The position numbers and the translations under genes were made by a program. From Verrucomicrobiia bacterium (GTDB lineage Bacteria; Verrucomicrobiota; Verrucomicrobiia; Limisphaerales; UBA11358), in the NCBI GenBank assembly GCA_025451535.1, contig JANWKE010000034.1, forward strand, positions 1 through 43,517: a stretch of DNA of 43,517 bases, in the 5' to 3' direction. Of the stretch, positions 8,517-15,615 are shown one piece after another. Numbering within the stretch: the stretch's first letter is position 1; each line of letters opens with the position of its first letter. The notes beneath the pieces are model-generated. The model was given only the letters and a program-made list of their open reading frames with translations, did not search any database and was not told the DNA's origin.

Positions 8517-9227
8517 ATGCAGCCAAAATGCCTGTTCAGCCTGGCGCTTGTTTGTTTTGCGGCGAGCCGTGCCCTGGCCGGCGACCTCACCACCCTTGAC
8601 GGGCAAAAATACCAGGACATCCGCGATGTGTCCTTGAAACCCCAGGGCCTGTTCTTTGTGACCGGCGAGGGAGAGTCGATGCGGGGCGTGACGGTCGCCT
8701 ACACCAATTTGTCGCAGGCCACCCAGGATCAATATCACTGCGACTCTTATGAACTGGCGATGGCTTTTGCCCGACAGAACCAAGGGATTTATCTGAACAA
8801 AAATCTCGCCTTCTCGCTCGACCAGTTGGATGCCGCCAAGAAAAAAGCCGAGGCGGAGCACAAACTGCTGGGGTTTATACTGGTCTGGGACAATTTCTTT
8901 CATCCGGCCGGGCCTCCGGCTCGGCCGGTGGGGGATTACAGCGAGAACGCTTTGGCCCACTTTTACGATGTCTTTCACGACAACATGGTGCTCGTGTTTG
9001 TGCGGCATGAAAGCGAACTCGACAAGGTTCCCCCCGCGGTGAAACAAGGTTTCGGCGGCTCTGACGAAGGTGGCTACGCTCCGAGCATGGCCGTGGTCAC
9101 GGCAGATTGTTCGCACTTCATCTGCGAAGTCCCCTACAGTAAAAAGAATTTCGCCGGCCGCGAGCAGATTATGCGGGACAGAATCGCGGTGATAAAGAAA
9201 TTCCTAGCGGAAAACGGGGGCAAATAA
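8517..9227 (+). CDS. exported protein with DG-Y module, possible thioredoxin-like fold
   Basis: 236 residues with a signal peptide (MQPKCLFSLALVCFAASRAL, cleavage near ALAGD). Residues 24-80 (TTLDGQKYQDIRDV, KPQGLFFVTGEG, GVTVAYTNLSQATQDQYHCD) match in order and spacing the module in the gene at 579. The remainder (KKAEAEHKLLGFILVWDNFF, then MAVVTADCSHFICEVPYSKK and a helical end) is arranged like a thioredoxin-type domain without a CxxC active site. No enzymatic residue is visible, so the role is unknown. It follows a repeat-bearing divergent gap and precedes another repeat gap. Confidence 0.72.
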   Translation: MQPKCLFSLALVCFAASRALAGDLTTLDGQKYQDIRDVSLKPQGLFFVTGEGESMRGVTVAYTNLSQATQDQYHCDSYELAMAFARQNQGIYLNKNLAFSLDQLDAAKKKAEAEHKLLGFILVWDNFFHPAGPPARPVGDYSENALAHFYDVFHDNMVLVFVRHESELDKVPPAVKQGFGGSDEGGYAPSMAVVTADCSHFICEVPYSKKNFAGREQIMRDRIAVIKKFLAENGGK

Positions 9228-9539
9228 ATTATCTCGTGCGCCCGGGTCGAGCGCGTCGGCGCCGCTTGAATGTTGAAGGTTGAGAATCAAATCAGGGAAT
9301 CCGCGAATTTCGCTAATTACCGCGAAAGCTGTATTCAAAATCAATTCGCGAAAGTTCGTGTCATTCGCGGATAAACCTCTTTGCATCCTCTGCGTTCGGC
9401 ATCCGCTGCCGGCTCCGCCAAGGGCATTCCCAATTGACGTGCAACCCGGACCCGGAATAGCTTCGAAACCATGACGAACCCACCGGTGATTTGGAACCGG
9501 AAGAAGCCGGACGACGAGCAAGGCCGTTTCGTGCGGCGC
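9228..9539. repeat. intergenic repeat cluster 5
   Basis: A gap holding GCTTGAATGTTGAAGGTTGA near 9265, an AT-rich pair of the GCGAATTTCGCTAATTACCG type near 9302 and AATTCGCGAAAGTTCGTGTC near 9342, and CCTCTTTGCATCCTCTGCG near 9378. An open frame from 9471 runs in frame into the hydrolase, but the twin-arginine signal begins at the later ATG 9540, so 9471-9539 is treated as leader. Confidence 0.6.
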
Positions 9540-11084
9540 ATGAATCGGCGGCGATTCCTCACTCTGGCCTCCCTCGCCACGGGTGCGCTCGCGGGCATCC
9601 CTGCCTGGGCGCAGGAGAGTTCGACGAAAATTCGGCTCTCTCTCGGAAGCGCGGCGACCAGTGCCGTGCCGGTTGATTATCTTGGTTTCAGTTGTGAAAC
9701 GGCACAGTTGGCCGACCCGGCCTATTTCGCCGCAGATAACCGGGAGCTGGTGTCGCTTTTTAAGGCGCTCACGCCCGAAGGCATTTTGCGCCTGGGCGGA
9801 AATTCCAGCGAGTTTTGCTGGTGGAAGGCGGTGCCGGCTGACCAGCCGCCGGAGTTGCCCGAGTCCGCCCGCCGTGCGGATAACTGGATGCCGCACTCGT
9901 TCACGGCCATTGAGCCGGTCGCCGTGGATTCCCTGGCAGGTTTCTTGAAGGCGACGGGGTGGACGGCGATCTATGGCTTGAATCTCGGGACCGGCACGCC
10001 GGAGCGGGACGCCGACGAGGCGGCCTACGTCGCCCGGCGGCTGGGCAAGCGGTTGCGCTTTTTTCAAATTGGCAATGAACCGGAGTATTACCGCGATGCC
10101 AACAACCGGTTGCGGCCCCAGGACTGGGACTTTGATAAATATCTCGCTCAATGGATGACATTCGCCAAAGCGGTCATCGCCCGCGTGCCGGAAGCGCGTT
10201 TCGCCGGGCCGGACGTCGGTTCCAATATGGAATGGGTCATCCGTTTTGCGCAGGAAGCGCCGCGACTGCTCCCCGGCAGGATTGTGGCTTGCACCGGGCA
10301 TTATTACGCGATGGGGCCTCCGGACAATCCGCGCGTGACCGCCCAGCGGCTGCTTGCTTCCGATCCCAAAGTCGACCGGGAAGTGGCGCGCATCATCCGC
10401 GCGGCCGAAGAGAATCACCTCGTCTATCGAATGACCGAGGGCAACTCCTGTTACCGCGGCGGCAAGCCGGGGGTGAGCAACGCCTTCTGCTCGGCGCTCT
10501 GGGCGGCGGATTACCTTCTCAAACTGGCCAGTTTTGGCTGTGCCGGGGTGAACCTTCATGGCGGCGGCGCTGGTGTGATTCGCAGGTCACTCGGCGGACA
10601 TCTGCCGGGAGCGCAGCTTTCCCCCGAGGCGGCGGCCATTGCCGCTCAGGGCAGTTTTTACACCCCCATTGCCGGCAGTCGCGAAACGGGCTTTAGCGCA
10701 CGGCCGGTGTTTTACGGCATGAAATTGGCGGGCGTCCTGGCCGGAGGCCGAATGCGTTCCGCGCATTTCGATCAGCCGCCGGCCAACGCCGACGCCTATG
10801 CGGCGGAGATGCCGGAGGGGGGCACACGTCTGGTCCTGCTCAACAAGGACGCCCGCCAGAAGCTGGAGATTTCCATCGAGTCACCCCACAGCGCCATGCT
10901 GTGGCGCTTGCAGGCTCCCGGGTTGACGGCTATTTCAGGCGTCACGCTGGCGGGAGCGGAAATCAGGCCTGACAAAACGTGGCAGCCCGCTCAGGAAGAG
11001 CGTCTCGTCAGCAAGGACCGTCAGGTGCAGCTCGCCATGGAACCCGCGTCCGGCGCCGCGCTGTTCTTTCAGGGAAGCCTTTAG
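9540..11084 (+). CDS. Tat-exported glycoside hydrolase, GH79-like
   Basis: 514 residues from the ATG at 9540. This start was chosen because MNRRRFLTLASLATGALAG is a clear twin-arginine signal; an ATG 69 bases upstream adds a non-signal tail. The barrel shows RLGGNSSEFCWW (84-95), FQIGNEPEYY with the likely acid/base Glu180, and MTEGNS with the likely nucleophile Glu300. This pairing occurs in clan A retaining enzymes of the GH79 (beta-glucuronidase/heparanase-like) type. The C-terminal part (VLLNKDARQKLEISIE and following) is the beta-sandwich expected next to such a barrel. It probably acts on uronic-acid-containing glycans in the periplasm. GH39 or GH30 are less likely alternatives. It stands alone between repeat gaps. 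Confidence 0.8.
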   Translation: MNRRRFLTLASLATGALAGIPAWAQESSTKIRLSLGSAATSAVPVDYLGFSCETAQLADPAYFAADNRELVSLFKALTPEGILRLGGNSSEFCWWKAVPADQPPELPESARRADNWMPHSFTAIEPVAVDSLAGFLKATGWTAIYGLNLGTGTPERDADEAAYVARRLGKRLRFFQIGNEPEYYRDANNRLRPQDWDFDKYLAQWMTFAKAVIARVPEARFAGPDVGSNMEWVIRFAQEAPRLLPGRIVACTGHYYAMGPPDNPRVTAQRLLASDPKVDREVARIIRAAEENHLVYRMTEGNSCYRGGKPGVSNAFCSALWAADYLLKLASFGCAGVNLHGGGAGVIRRSLGGHLPGAQLSPEAAAIAAQGSFYTPIAGSRETGFSARPVFYGMKLAGVLAGGRMRSAHFDQPPANADAYAAEMPEGGTRLVLLNKDARQKLEISIESPHSAMLWRLQAPGLTAISGVTLAGAEIRPDKTWQPAQEERLVSKDRQVQLAMEPASGAALFFQGSL

Positions 11085-11488
11085 AGTGCCGCTTTTGGGG
11101 AAGGTTGAAAGTTGAGCGTTGAATGTTGATTGTTGAATGTTTTTTGCCTTGGCCCGTTTTATGCCTTCTGTCCACCCTCCGCAGTACTGCTACGGAGGAC
11201 GGGTGCCTCTTTGCGGCAAAAATCCCGACGGCGTTTGACAGAATTTACAGAATTCGCACGATAAAATTCATCCTGAACATCCTGTTCATCCAGTCAAAAA
11301 ATAAAAACCTTGGCGTTCTTGGCGTCTTGGCGGCTAATCCTCATTCGCAGGAAGCCTGGGCCAAAACGCCAACCGGTAAGAAACGCGAAACCACCCACAT
11401 TGTCCGCTGCGAGACGGAAATCTTCAGGGTGGAATCTAATTGTTGACCAAAGGCTAAAATTCGCAGATCTTCATGCACACGGTTTTCT
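11085..11488. repeat. intergenic repeat cluster 6
   Basis: No gene is supported. GAAGGTTGAAAGTTGAGCGT and GTTGATTGTTGAATG lie at 11100-11140, a CCTCCGCAGTACTGCTACGG palindrome at about 11177-11196, GGGTGCCTCTTTGCGGC at 11200, ACAGAATTTACAGAATTCGC near 11240 and CTTGGCGTTCTTGGCGTCTT near 11310. GC content falls from about 11390 onward, where the defence cassette begins. Confidence 0.6.
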
Positions 11489-12487
11489 ATGAAGATTTTT
11501 CGGCGTTACAAGTCCGGGCGCGGAGTGGTGCTGCATCTTGGCGACTGTTTGGATTTGTTGCACCAACTTCCTTCCAGCAGCGTGGATTTGACTATCACGT
11601 CGCCACCGTACTGCATGGGCAAGGAATACGAGCGAACCGACCGCCTTAATTGCTTTGTGGAAGCGCATTTGAGGATTCTTCCAGAAATAATCCGCGTTAC
11701 GAAGACAGGCGGCAGTATTTGTTGGCAGGTCGGACACCATATACGCAAGGGTGTCGCCACACCGCTGGATTATGTTGTTAACGACCTGATGCGACAATGG
11801 CAGCAAATTGTTTTGCGCAATCGGATCATTTGGACATTTGGCCACGGCCTGCATGGCAGTAACCGTTTTAGCGGTCGTCACGAAACAATCCTCTGGTACT
11901 CAAAAGGTGATAGTTACAAGTTCAATTTGGATGACGTCCGCGTCCCGCAGAAATATCCCGGTAAACGGTTTTATAAAGGTGTGAAGAAAGGTGAATTTAG
12001 TTGTAACCCCCTCGGTAAAAATCCGGGAGATGTTTGGGAATTACCGAATGTCAAAGCACATCACATCGAAAAAACCAATCATCCGTGTCAATTTCCTGTG
12101 GCCTTGGCGCAACGCCTAATTCGTGCATTAACCAATAAAGGAGACATCGTTTTGGATCCGTTTATTGGGTCGGGAACAACCGCCGCAGCAGCGATACTTG
12201 AATCACGTTGTATTATTGGAGCAGAGAAAAAGGAAAAATATTATCGCACAGCGATTCGCCGGATTAATGATGCTTCATCGCAAACTCTGGCGTATAGACC
12301 GTTAGAAAAACCGATTCAGGATCCCGATCCTCGATCTGAAGTAGCAAGAAACCCGTTCGTTATCACAAATGGAAAGGAAAAAATAAATGGCAACGGCACA
12401 GAAAACGGCTCAAGGTCCAGTCACTTTCCCTTGTTTGACCGTCAAACAAGGGGCAACCACACTCGTACTATTCACCGCCCCGGCTGA
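11489..12487 (+). CDS. beta-class site-specific DNA methyltransferase
   Basis: 332 residues. Catalytic motif IV is SPPY at residues 38-41 (DLTITSPPY), and the S-adenosylmethionine-binding motif I, DPFIGSGTT, is at 223-231, downstream of it. This is the circular permutation of beta-class amino-methyltransferases. The SPPY form is most typical of N4-cytosine enzymes, although N6-adenine enzymes also use it. Between the motifs lie RHETILWYSKGDSYKF and HHIEKTNHPCQFPVALAQR, usual in this class. The last 34 codons overlap the next gene by 101 bases in another frame and look like a dispensable tail. It is the first gene of a four-gene run and is lower in GC than its surroundings, which suggests horizontal transfer. 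The target sequence is unknown. Confidence 0.9.
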   Translation: MKIFRRYKSGRGVVLHLGDCLDLLHQLPSSSVDLTITSPPYCMGKEYERTDRLNCFVEAHLRILPEIIRVTKTGGSICWQVGHHIRKGVATPLDYVVNDLMRQWQQIVLRNRIIWTFGHGLHGSNRFSGRHETILWYSKGDSYKFNLDDVRVPQKYPGKRFYKGVKKGEFSCNPLGKNPGDVWELPNVKAHHIEKTNHPCQFPVALAQRLIRALTNKGDIVLDPFIGSGTTAAAAILESRCIIGAEKKEKYYRTAIRRINDASSQTLAYRPLEKPIQDPDPRSEVARNPFVITNGKEKINGNGTENGSRSSHFPLFDRQTRGNHTRTIHRPG

Positions 12488-13433
12488 AGAGGTATGGGGC
12501 ATTGTTGCCATCAACCAACGAGAACCTGATAAAGAGAAAGGCTATCAGCGCGTGCTGTCAGATGCTCGGGTTGGATCAATTTCTCGCTATGTGAGAGCCG
12601 GCAATCCGATTCCGACCAGCATATTGTTGGCGTTCGATGAGGGTAAAATTAGTAAGGACGGTCAAAAGTTAACCGTGCCACGCAAAAAAAATGCGGGCTG
12701 GGTTATTGATGGCCAACATCGGCTCGCAGGTATTCATGAATCCCGCACGAACATCAATTTGTCATTCGTTGCCTTCATCAGTCTCCCTGTTGAAAAGCAA
12801 ATTGAGCAATTTGTAAAAATAAATAAGGAGGCCAAAAACGTTCCGACTTCTCTTTATTTGGATTTATTAAAACATCTTCCAGTAAAAACAGAGCCCGAAC
12901 AAGCCAAGGAACGCGCCACTGACATCGCACGTACATTGCTAAAAGATGAAGAGTCTCCTTTCTTTGGAAAAATCTCCATTCTGGCTGCGCCAAAACCGGG
13001 ACAACTATCCCTGACGAACTTTGTCAGAAAAGTTGCGCCTTTGATTGCTCAAAACAAAGGCAAATTTCACGTCTATTCGGCAACCGAACAGATCGGAATT
13101 TTTGCCAACTATTATCATGCTTTTGAACACGCGTTTCCTGATGCGTATGAACCGAAGGAAGGCACTTCAATCTTTTTCAAGACGCTTGGTTTTGGTGCTC
13201 TGATGAATGCTTTGCCAACCATTTTTGATCTAACATTGAAAATACACAAAGGTTTCAAAGTGGAGCACATCGTTGACTTGTTGAAGAAAATTGATGACTT
13301 CAACTTTGAAAATTGGCAATCAATGGGAACCGGTTCGGAAATAGAAAATATGGCGGGTGATGATCTACGTGAAAAATTTCGAGAACGCGTAGAGGAGGCA
13401 ACAGGCGGAGAGGGGAAAACACTAGACCTGTAG
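12387..13433 (+). CDS. DGQHR-domain protein (DndB-like)
   Basis: 348 residues. The signature DGQHR is at residues 108-112 (WVIDGQHRLAG), preceded by RVGSISRYVRAGNPIPTSIL, as in the DGQHR family (TIGR03187) that includes DndB. DndB is the regulator of phosphorothioate DNA modification; related proteins sit in modification and defence loci. No dndA/C/D/E genes are visible here, so a role in phosphorothioation is not supported. The start at 12387 has a good ribosome-binding site (GGAAAGGA at 12371-12378) and lies inside the methyltransferase gene, which indicates translational coupling. The next gene begins four bases after this stop. GC is low, as in its neighbours on both sides. Confidence 0.85.
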   Translation: MATAQKTAQGPVTFPCLTVKQGATTLVLFTAPAEEVWGIVAINQREPDKEKGYQRVLSDARVGSISRYVRAGNPIPTSILLAFDEGKISKDGQKLTVPRKKNAGWVIDGQHRLAGIHESRTNINLSFVAFISLPVEKQIEQFVKINKEAKNVPTSLYLDLLKHLPVKTEPEQAKERATDIARTLLKDEESPFFGKISILAAPKPGQLSLTNFVRKVAPLIAQNKGKFHVYSATEQIGIFANYYHAFEHAFPDAYEPKEGTSIFFKTLGFGALMNALPTIFDLTLKIHKGFKVEHIVDLLKKIDDFNFENWQSMGTGSEIENMAGDDLREKFRERVEEATGGEGKTLDL

Positions 13434-13437
13434 AGCC

Positions 13438-14346
13438 ATGAGCTCGCTATCGCAATGTATTGACCGCCTTAAAAGGCGGCGTTGGGAATACATTCGGTCG
13501 AAATGGATTGGTCATATTCCGTATCTTGCTTCGGCTGGGGACGTCCCTCAAAACACAATTGTCGAGGTCGTGGGGTTTGATGCGATAGCTCTTCGGTTGA
13601 TCGCAGCAACCAAGCAGAAGCAGGTTCCGCCCTTGACAACGATTGACGAAGAGTTGCCCGGTTTGCGTGAAGCCGTGTTTTCAGAATCACTCTTTCTATT
13701 GCACAAAGCTCGTCATGTAGTCGGGGCAGCAGAACTTCACGTCCGCGATGGGATTCAAACTTGGGCGCTTGCAAATGCCTATCAGGGCGCGTTTTTCGCT
13801 GCGAAAGGAATTATGGGTTTTTTGGGGGTGTGTTTTCCCGAATACAACAGCAAGACGATTGCTATTGATCTCTTCCCTAACCCTGTAACTGATGCCAATA
13901 AGTATTCATATTGTGCTTTCCACTTCATTGGCGACCGGCTCGATCACCGTCCGGTTTGGGAAGTTTTCCAGAGATTAATTGCAGTCTCGGTGGTGGATGT
14001 CTGGCCGAAGCATATCGTCAATAAATTAAAAAGCATCGAAAGCAAAAATTTCGCAAAGCAACGAAATCACATTCATTACAGGAATAATGGATGGATTCTT
14101 AATGATTTGAACGACTTTCAATTCACCGAAGACTTCGGTGGCTTAAATTCCTGGAGAGATGGTCTCGACTTTGACCGTGATGATATTTCATTGTCTGTTG
14201 CGCTGTCGGTATTGAAACTGGGATTGCTTTTGGTCCAAGAACTCGAGAAATCCTCCGCGAAGCTTACGCCGGAAATAAAATTGCTGTCCGGTTGTATCGA
14301 AAAAGGGCGACACCCCATATTCGGGGAATTATTGCGTTGCGAATGA
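13438..14346 (+). CDS. uncharacterised cassette protein with HEPN-like features
   Basis: 302 residues, mostly helical. Residues 114-125 (AYQGAFFAAKGI) resemble the helix seen in HEPN/nucleotidyltransferase-type partners. Residues 208-213 (QRNHIH) resemble the R-N-x-x-H segment of HEPN domains, which in toxins forms an RNase site. The spacing is tighter than the standard Rx4-6H, so this is a suggestion only. The gene starts four bases after the DGQHR gene and its stop overlaps the start of the DpnI-like gene in ATGA, so it is part of one transcript. It may be an effector, a structural partner or a sensor. GC is low, unlike the following gene. Confidence 0.75.
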   Translation: MSSLSQCIDRLKRRRWEYIRSKWIGHIPYLASAGDVPQNTIVEVVGFDAIALRLIAATKQKQVPPLTTIDEELPGLREAVFSESLFLLHKARHVVGAAELHVRDGIQTWALANAYQGAFFAAKGIMGFLGVCFPEYNSKTIAIDLFPNPVTDANKYSYCAFHFIGDRLDHRPVWEVFQRLIAVSVVDVWPKHIVNKLKSIESKNFAKQRNHIHYRNNGWILNDLNDFQFTEDFGGLNSWRDGLDFDRDDISLSVALSVLKLGLLLVQELEKSSAKLTPEIKLLSGCIEKGRHPIFGELLRCE

Positions 14347-15425
14347 ATCTTTCCATGACCGGTGCATTGGCTGCCGTTTATAAAAGCGGTGCGCAGCGGG
14401 CGCGGGTCGTCACGGAAGCATGGGGCGAGAAAAATCTTTTCTGTCCAAATTGCTCGTCTCCCAAACTGACCTGGCTGGAGCCGGGACATCCGGCCAGTGA
14501 TTATTCATGTCCCCGGTGCAAGTTTTGGTTTCAACTCAAAAGCAAGAAATCCCGCCTCGGCGACAGCATCACAGACGGCGCGTATGCGGCCATGATGAAC
14601 GCCATCCGCCACGACGAGTTGCCGAGTTTCTATTTCATGCAGTATGAGATAATTCCTTCGCTCGCGGGAGCGGGAGAAGGTGGTCCCGACGCGGCGGGAC
14701 CGGATGAGGGTCGTGGGGAAAAACCAATCAAATCCCCTCGCCCTGTCCCTCTCCCCGCTCAATCGCGGGGCGAGGGGATGTTATGGCGCGTCAGAAATTT
14801 GCTGCTCGTGCCGCATTTCGCGTTTCCGCCCTCCGCCATCATCAAACGCAAGCCGCTGTCATCCACCGCCCGCCGCGCCGGCTGGGTCGGCTGCAATTTT
14901 GCTTTGCACCGTATTCCGGCGGAGGCGCGGATTTGGCTGGTGCGTACGCCGGCGCACCGGGCTCGTAGCGCGGCCGTCGCGGCGGCGGGTTCGGGCGGCG
15001 TCCCGCCGCGTGAAAATACACGGAGCGAGACGCTCCTTGAACCCGCCGGCGCGGACGCCCGCGCTACGGACCCTGTCATCATCCCACCAGAGGAAGTCCG
15101 CGAAAGATTCAAGCGCGTCAAGCCGCTCAAGGAAATTTCCATCCAGCAACGCGGCTGGACGCTGGACGTGCTGAACATCGTGCGACGCATGGTTTCGGAG
15201 GGGCGAGCTCCGCGAGACCCAAACGTCTCGGACGATATGGGGCGTCGTGGAACTCCGCCCTCCGATAGTTTTACCACAGCCGAGGTTTACGCATTTGAGC
15301 GCGAACTCGAAAAGCTGCATCCCGACAACCGCCACGTCCGCGACAAAATCCGCCAACAACTTCAGGTTATCCGCGATGCCGGTTTACTCATTCACATTGG
15401 CCGCGGTGAATGGAAATTGCCGTAA
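14343..15425 (+). CDS. DpnI-like (Dam-replacing family) endonuclease with three in-frame repeat insertions
   Basis: 360 residues from the ATG that overlaps the upstream stop (ATGA). Against DpnI recalled from memory the positions match without shift through residue 100: zinc cysteines C34, C37, C56 and C59, catalytic D53 and K66, and TARRAGW with the Trp equivalent to methyl-sensing W138 at residue 181. Residue 64, Glu in DpnI, is Gln (FQLKSKK). The winged-helix domain is intact (RGWTLDVLNIVRRM, YAFERELEKLHPDN, IRQQLQVIRD, GRGEWKLP). Three insertions, about 104-147, 202-244 and 285-308, account for the excess over DpnI's 254 residues, and each keeps the frame. DpnI cuts G-m6A-TC. Whether this variant cuts, and what it recognises, is unknown. 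GC is higher than in the three genes before it. Confidence 0.92.
   Translation: MNLSMTGALAAVYKSGAQRARVVTEAWGEKNLFCPNCSSPKLTWLEPGHPASDYSCPRCKFWFQLKSKKSRLGDSITDGAYAAMMNAIRHDELPSFYFMQYEIIPSLAGAGEGGPDAAGPDEGRGEKPIKSPRPVPLPAQSRGEGMLWRVRNLLLVPHFAFPPSAIIKRKPLSSTARRAGWVGCNFALHRIPAEARIWLVRTPAHRARSAAVAAAGSGGVPPRENTRSETLLEPAGADARATDPVIIPPEEVRERFKRVKPLKEISIQQRGWTLDVLNIVRRMVSEGRAPRDPNVSDDMGRRGTPPSDSFTTAEVYAFERELEKLHPDNRHVRDKIRQQLQVIRDAGLLIHIGRGEWKLP
14652..14783. repeat. palindromic insertion 1 inside the DpnI-like gene
   Basis: About 132 bases encode residues 104-147, where DpnI has only a short turn. The DNA has the ubiquitous CCCTCGCCCTGTCCCTCTCC style of bacterial palindromic repeat. Outer arms CCCCTCGCCC and GGGCGAGGGG enclose CCCCGC/GCGGGG. 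Upstream is GCTCGCGGGAGCGGGAG. It is translated as a Gly/Pro/Ala-rich stretch with no stop. Confidence 0.8.
14946..15074. repeat. palindromic insertion 2 inside the DpnI-like gene
   Basis: About 129 bases encode residues 202-244 (RTPAHRARS to ARATDP). The arms CGTAGCGCGG and CCGCGCTACG close the element. Inside are GCGGCG/CGCCGC and GGAGCG/CGCTCC hairpins and CGGGTTC/GAACCCG arms. Close copies are at 19460-19597 and 25770-25880, each placed at the same position relative to DpnI-like sequence. Confidence 0.88.
15195..15266. repeat. palindromic insertion 3 inside the DpnI-like gene
   Basis: About 72 bases encode residues 285-308 (SEGRAPRDP to TPPSD). The imperfect terminal arms are GGAGGGGCGAGCTCC and GGAACTCCGCCCTCC. 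A close copy is at about 28216-28288 within another DpnI-like fragment, again at the same protein position. Confidence 0.85.
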
Positions 15426-15615
15426 TCCGCGTTCACCAGCGTCCATCTGCGGTTTGAAATGTTCGTTTTCTTTAAGAATCCCGGCGTCTTTGCGTCTCTG
15501 CGGTTTGAAGTTTACGGGCCATGGCGAGCGGCGCTTGCCGTGAAGAGTCAAGTTAGTTGCTTGTCCGAATTTGTTGATTGAGTTGGTTGCCCTTTTCCCG
15601 AAAGCTTCCGGGGAT
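15426..15615. repeat. intergenic repeat cluster 7
   Basis: Plus-oriented units CACCAGCGTCCATCTGCGGT near 15435 and CTTTGCGTCTCTGCGGTTTG near 15488, followed by a GCTTGCCGTGA tail near 15533. An open frame begins at 15571, but the membrane protein most likely starts at 15616. Confidence 0.6.

Noticed and set aside
8203-8526. Minus-strand frame of 107 residues through the repeat gap
   Set aside because: Its sequence consists of repeat units and hairpins, with no family support.
9204-10559. A 451-residue minus-strand frame over the GH79-like gene
   Set aside because: Antisense shadow; the plus-strand frame has a Tat signal and paired catalytic glutamates.
11489-15425. Dnd phosphorothioation locus
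   Set aside because: The DGQHR protein is DndB-like, but no DndA, C, D or E homologue is present next to it.
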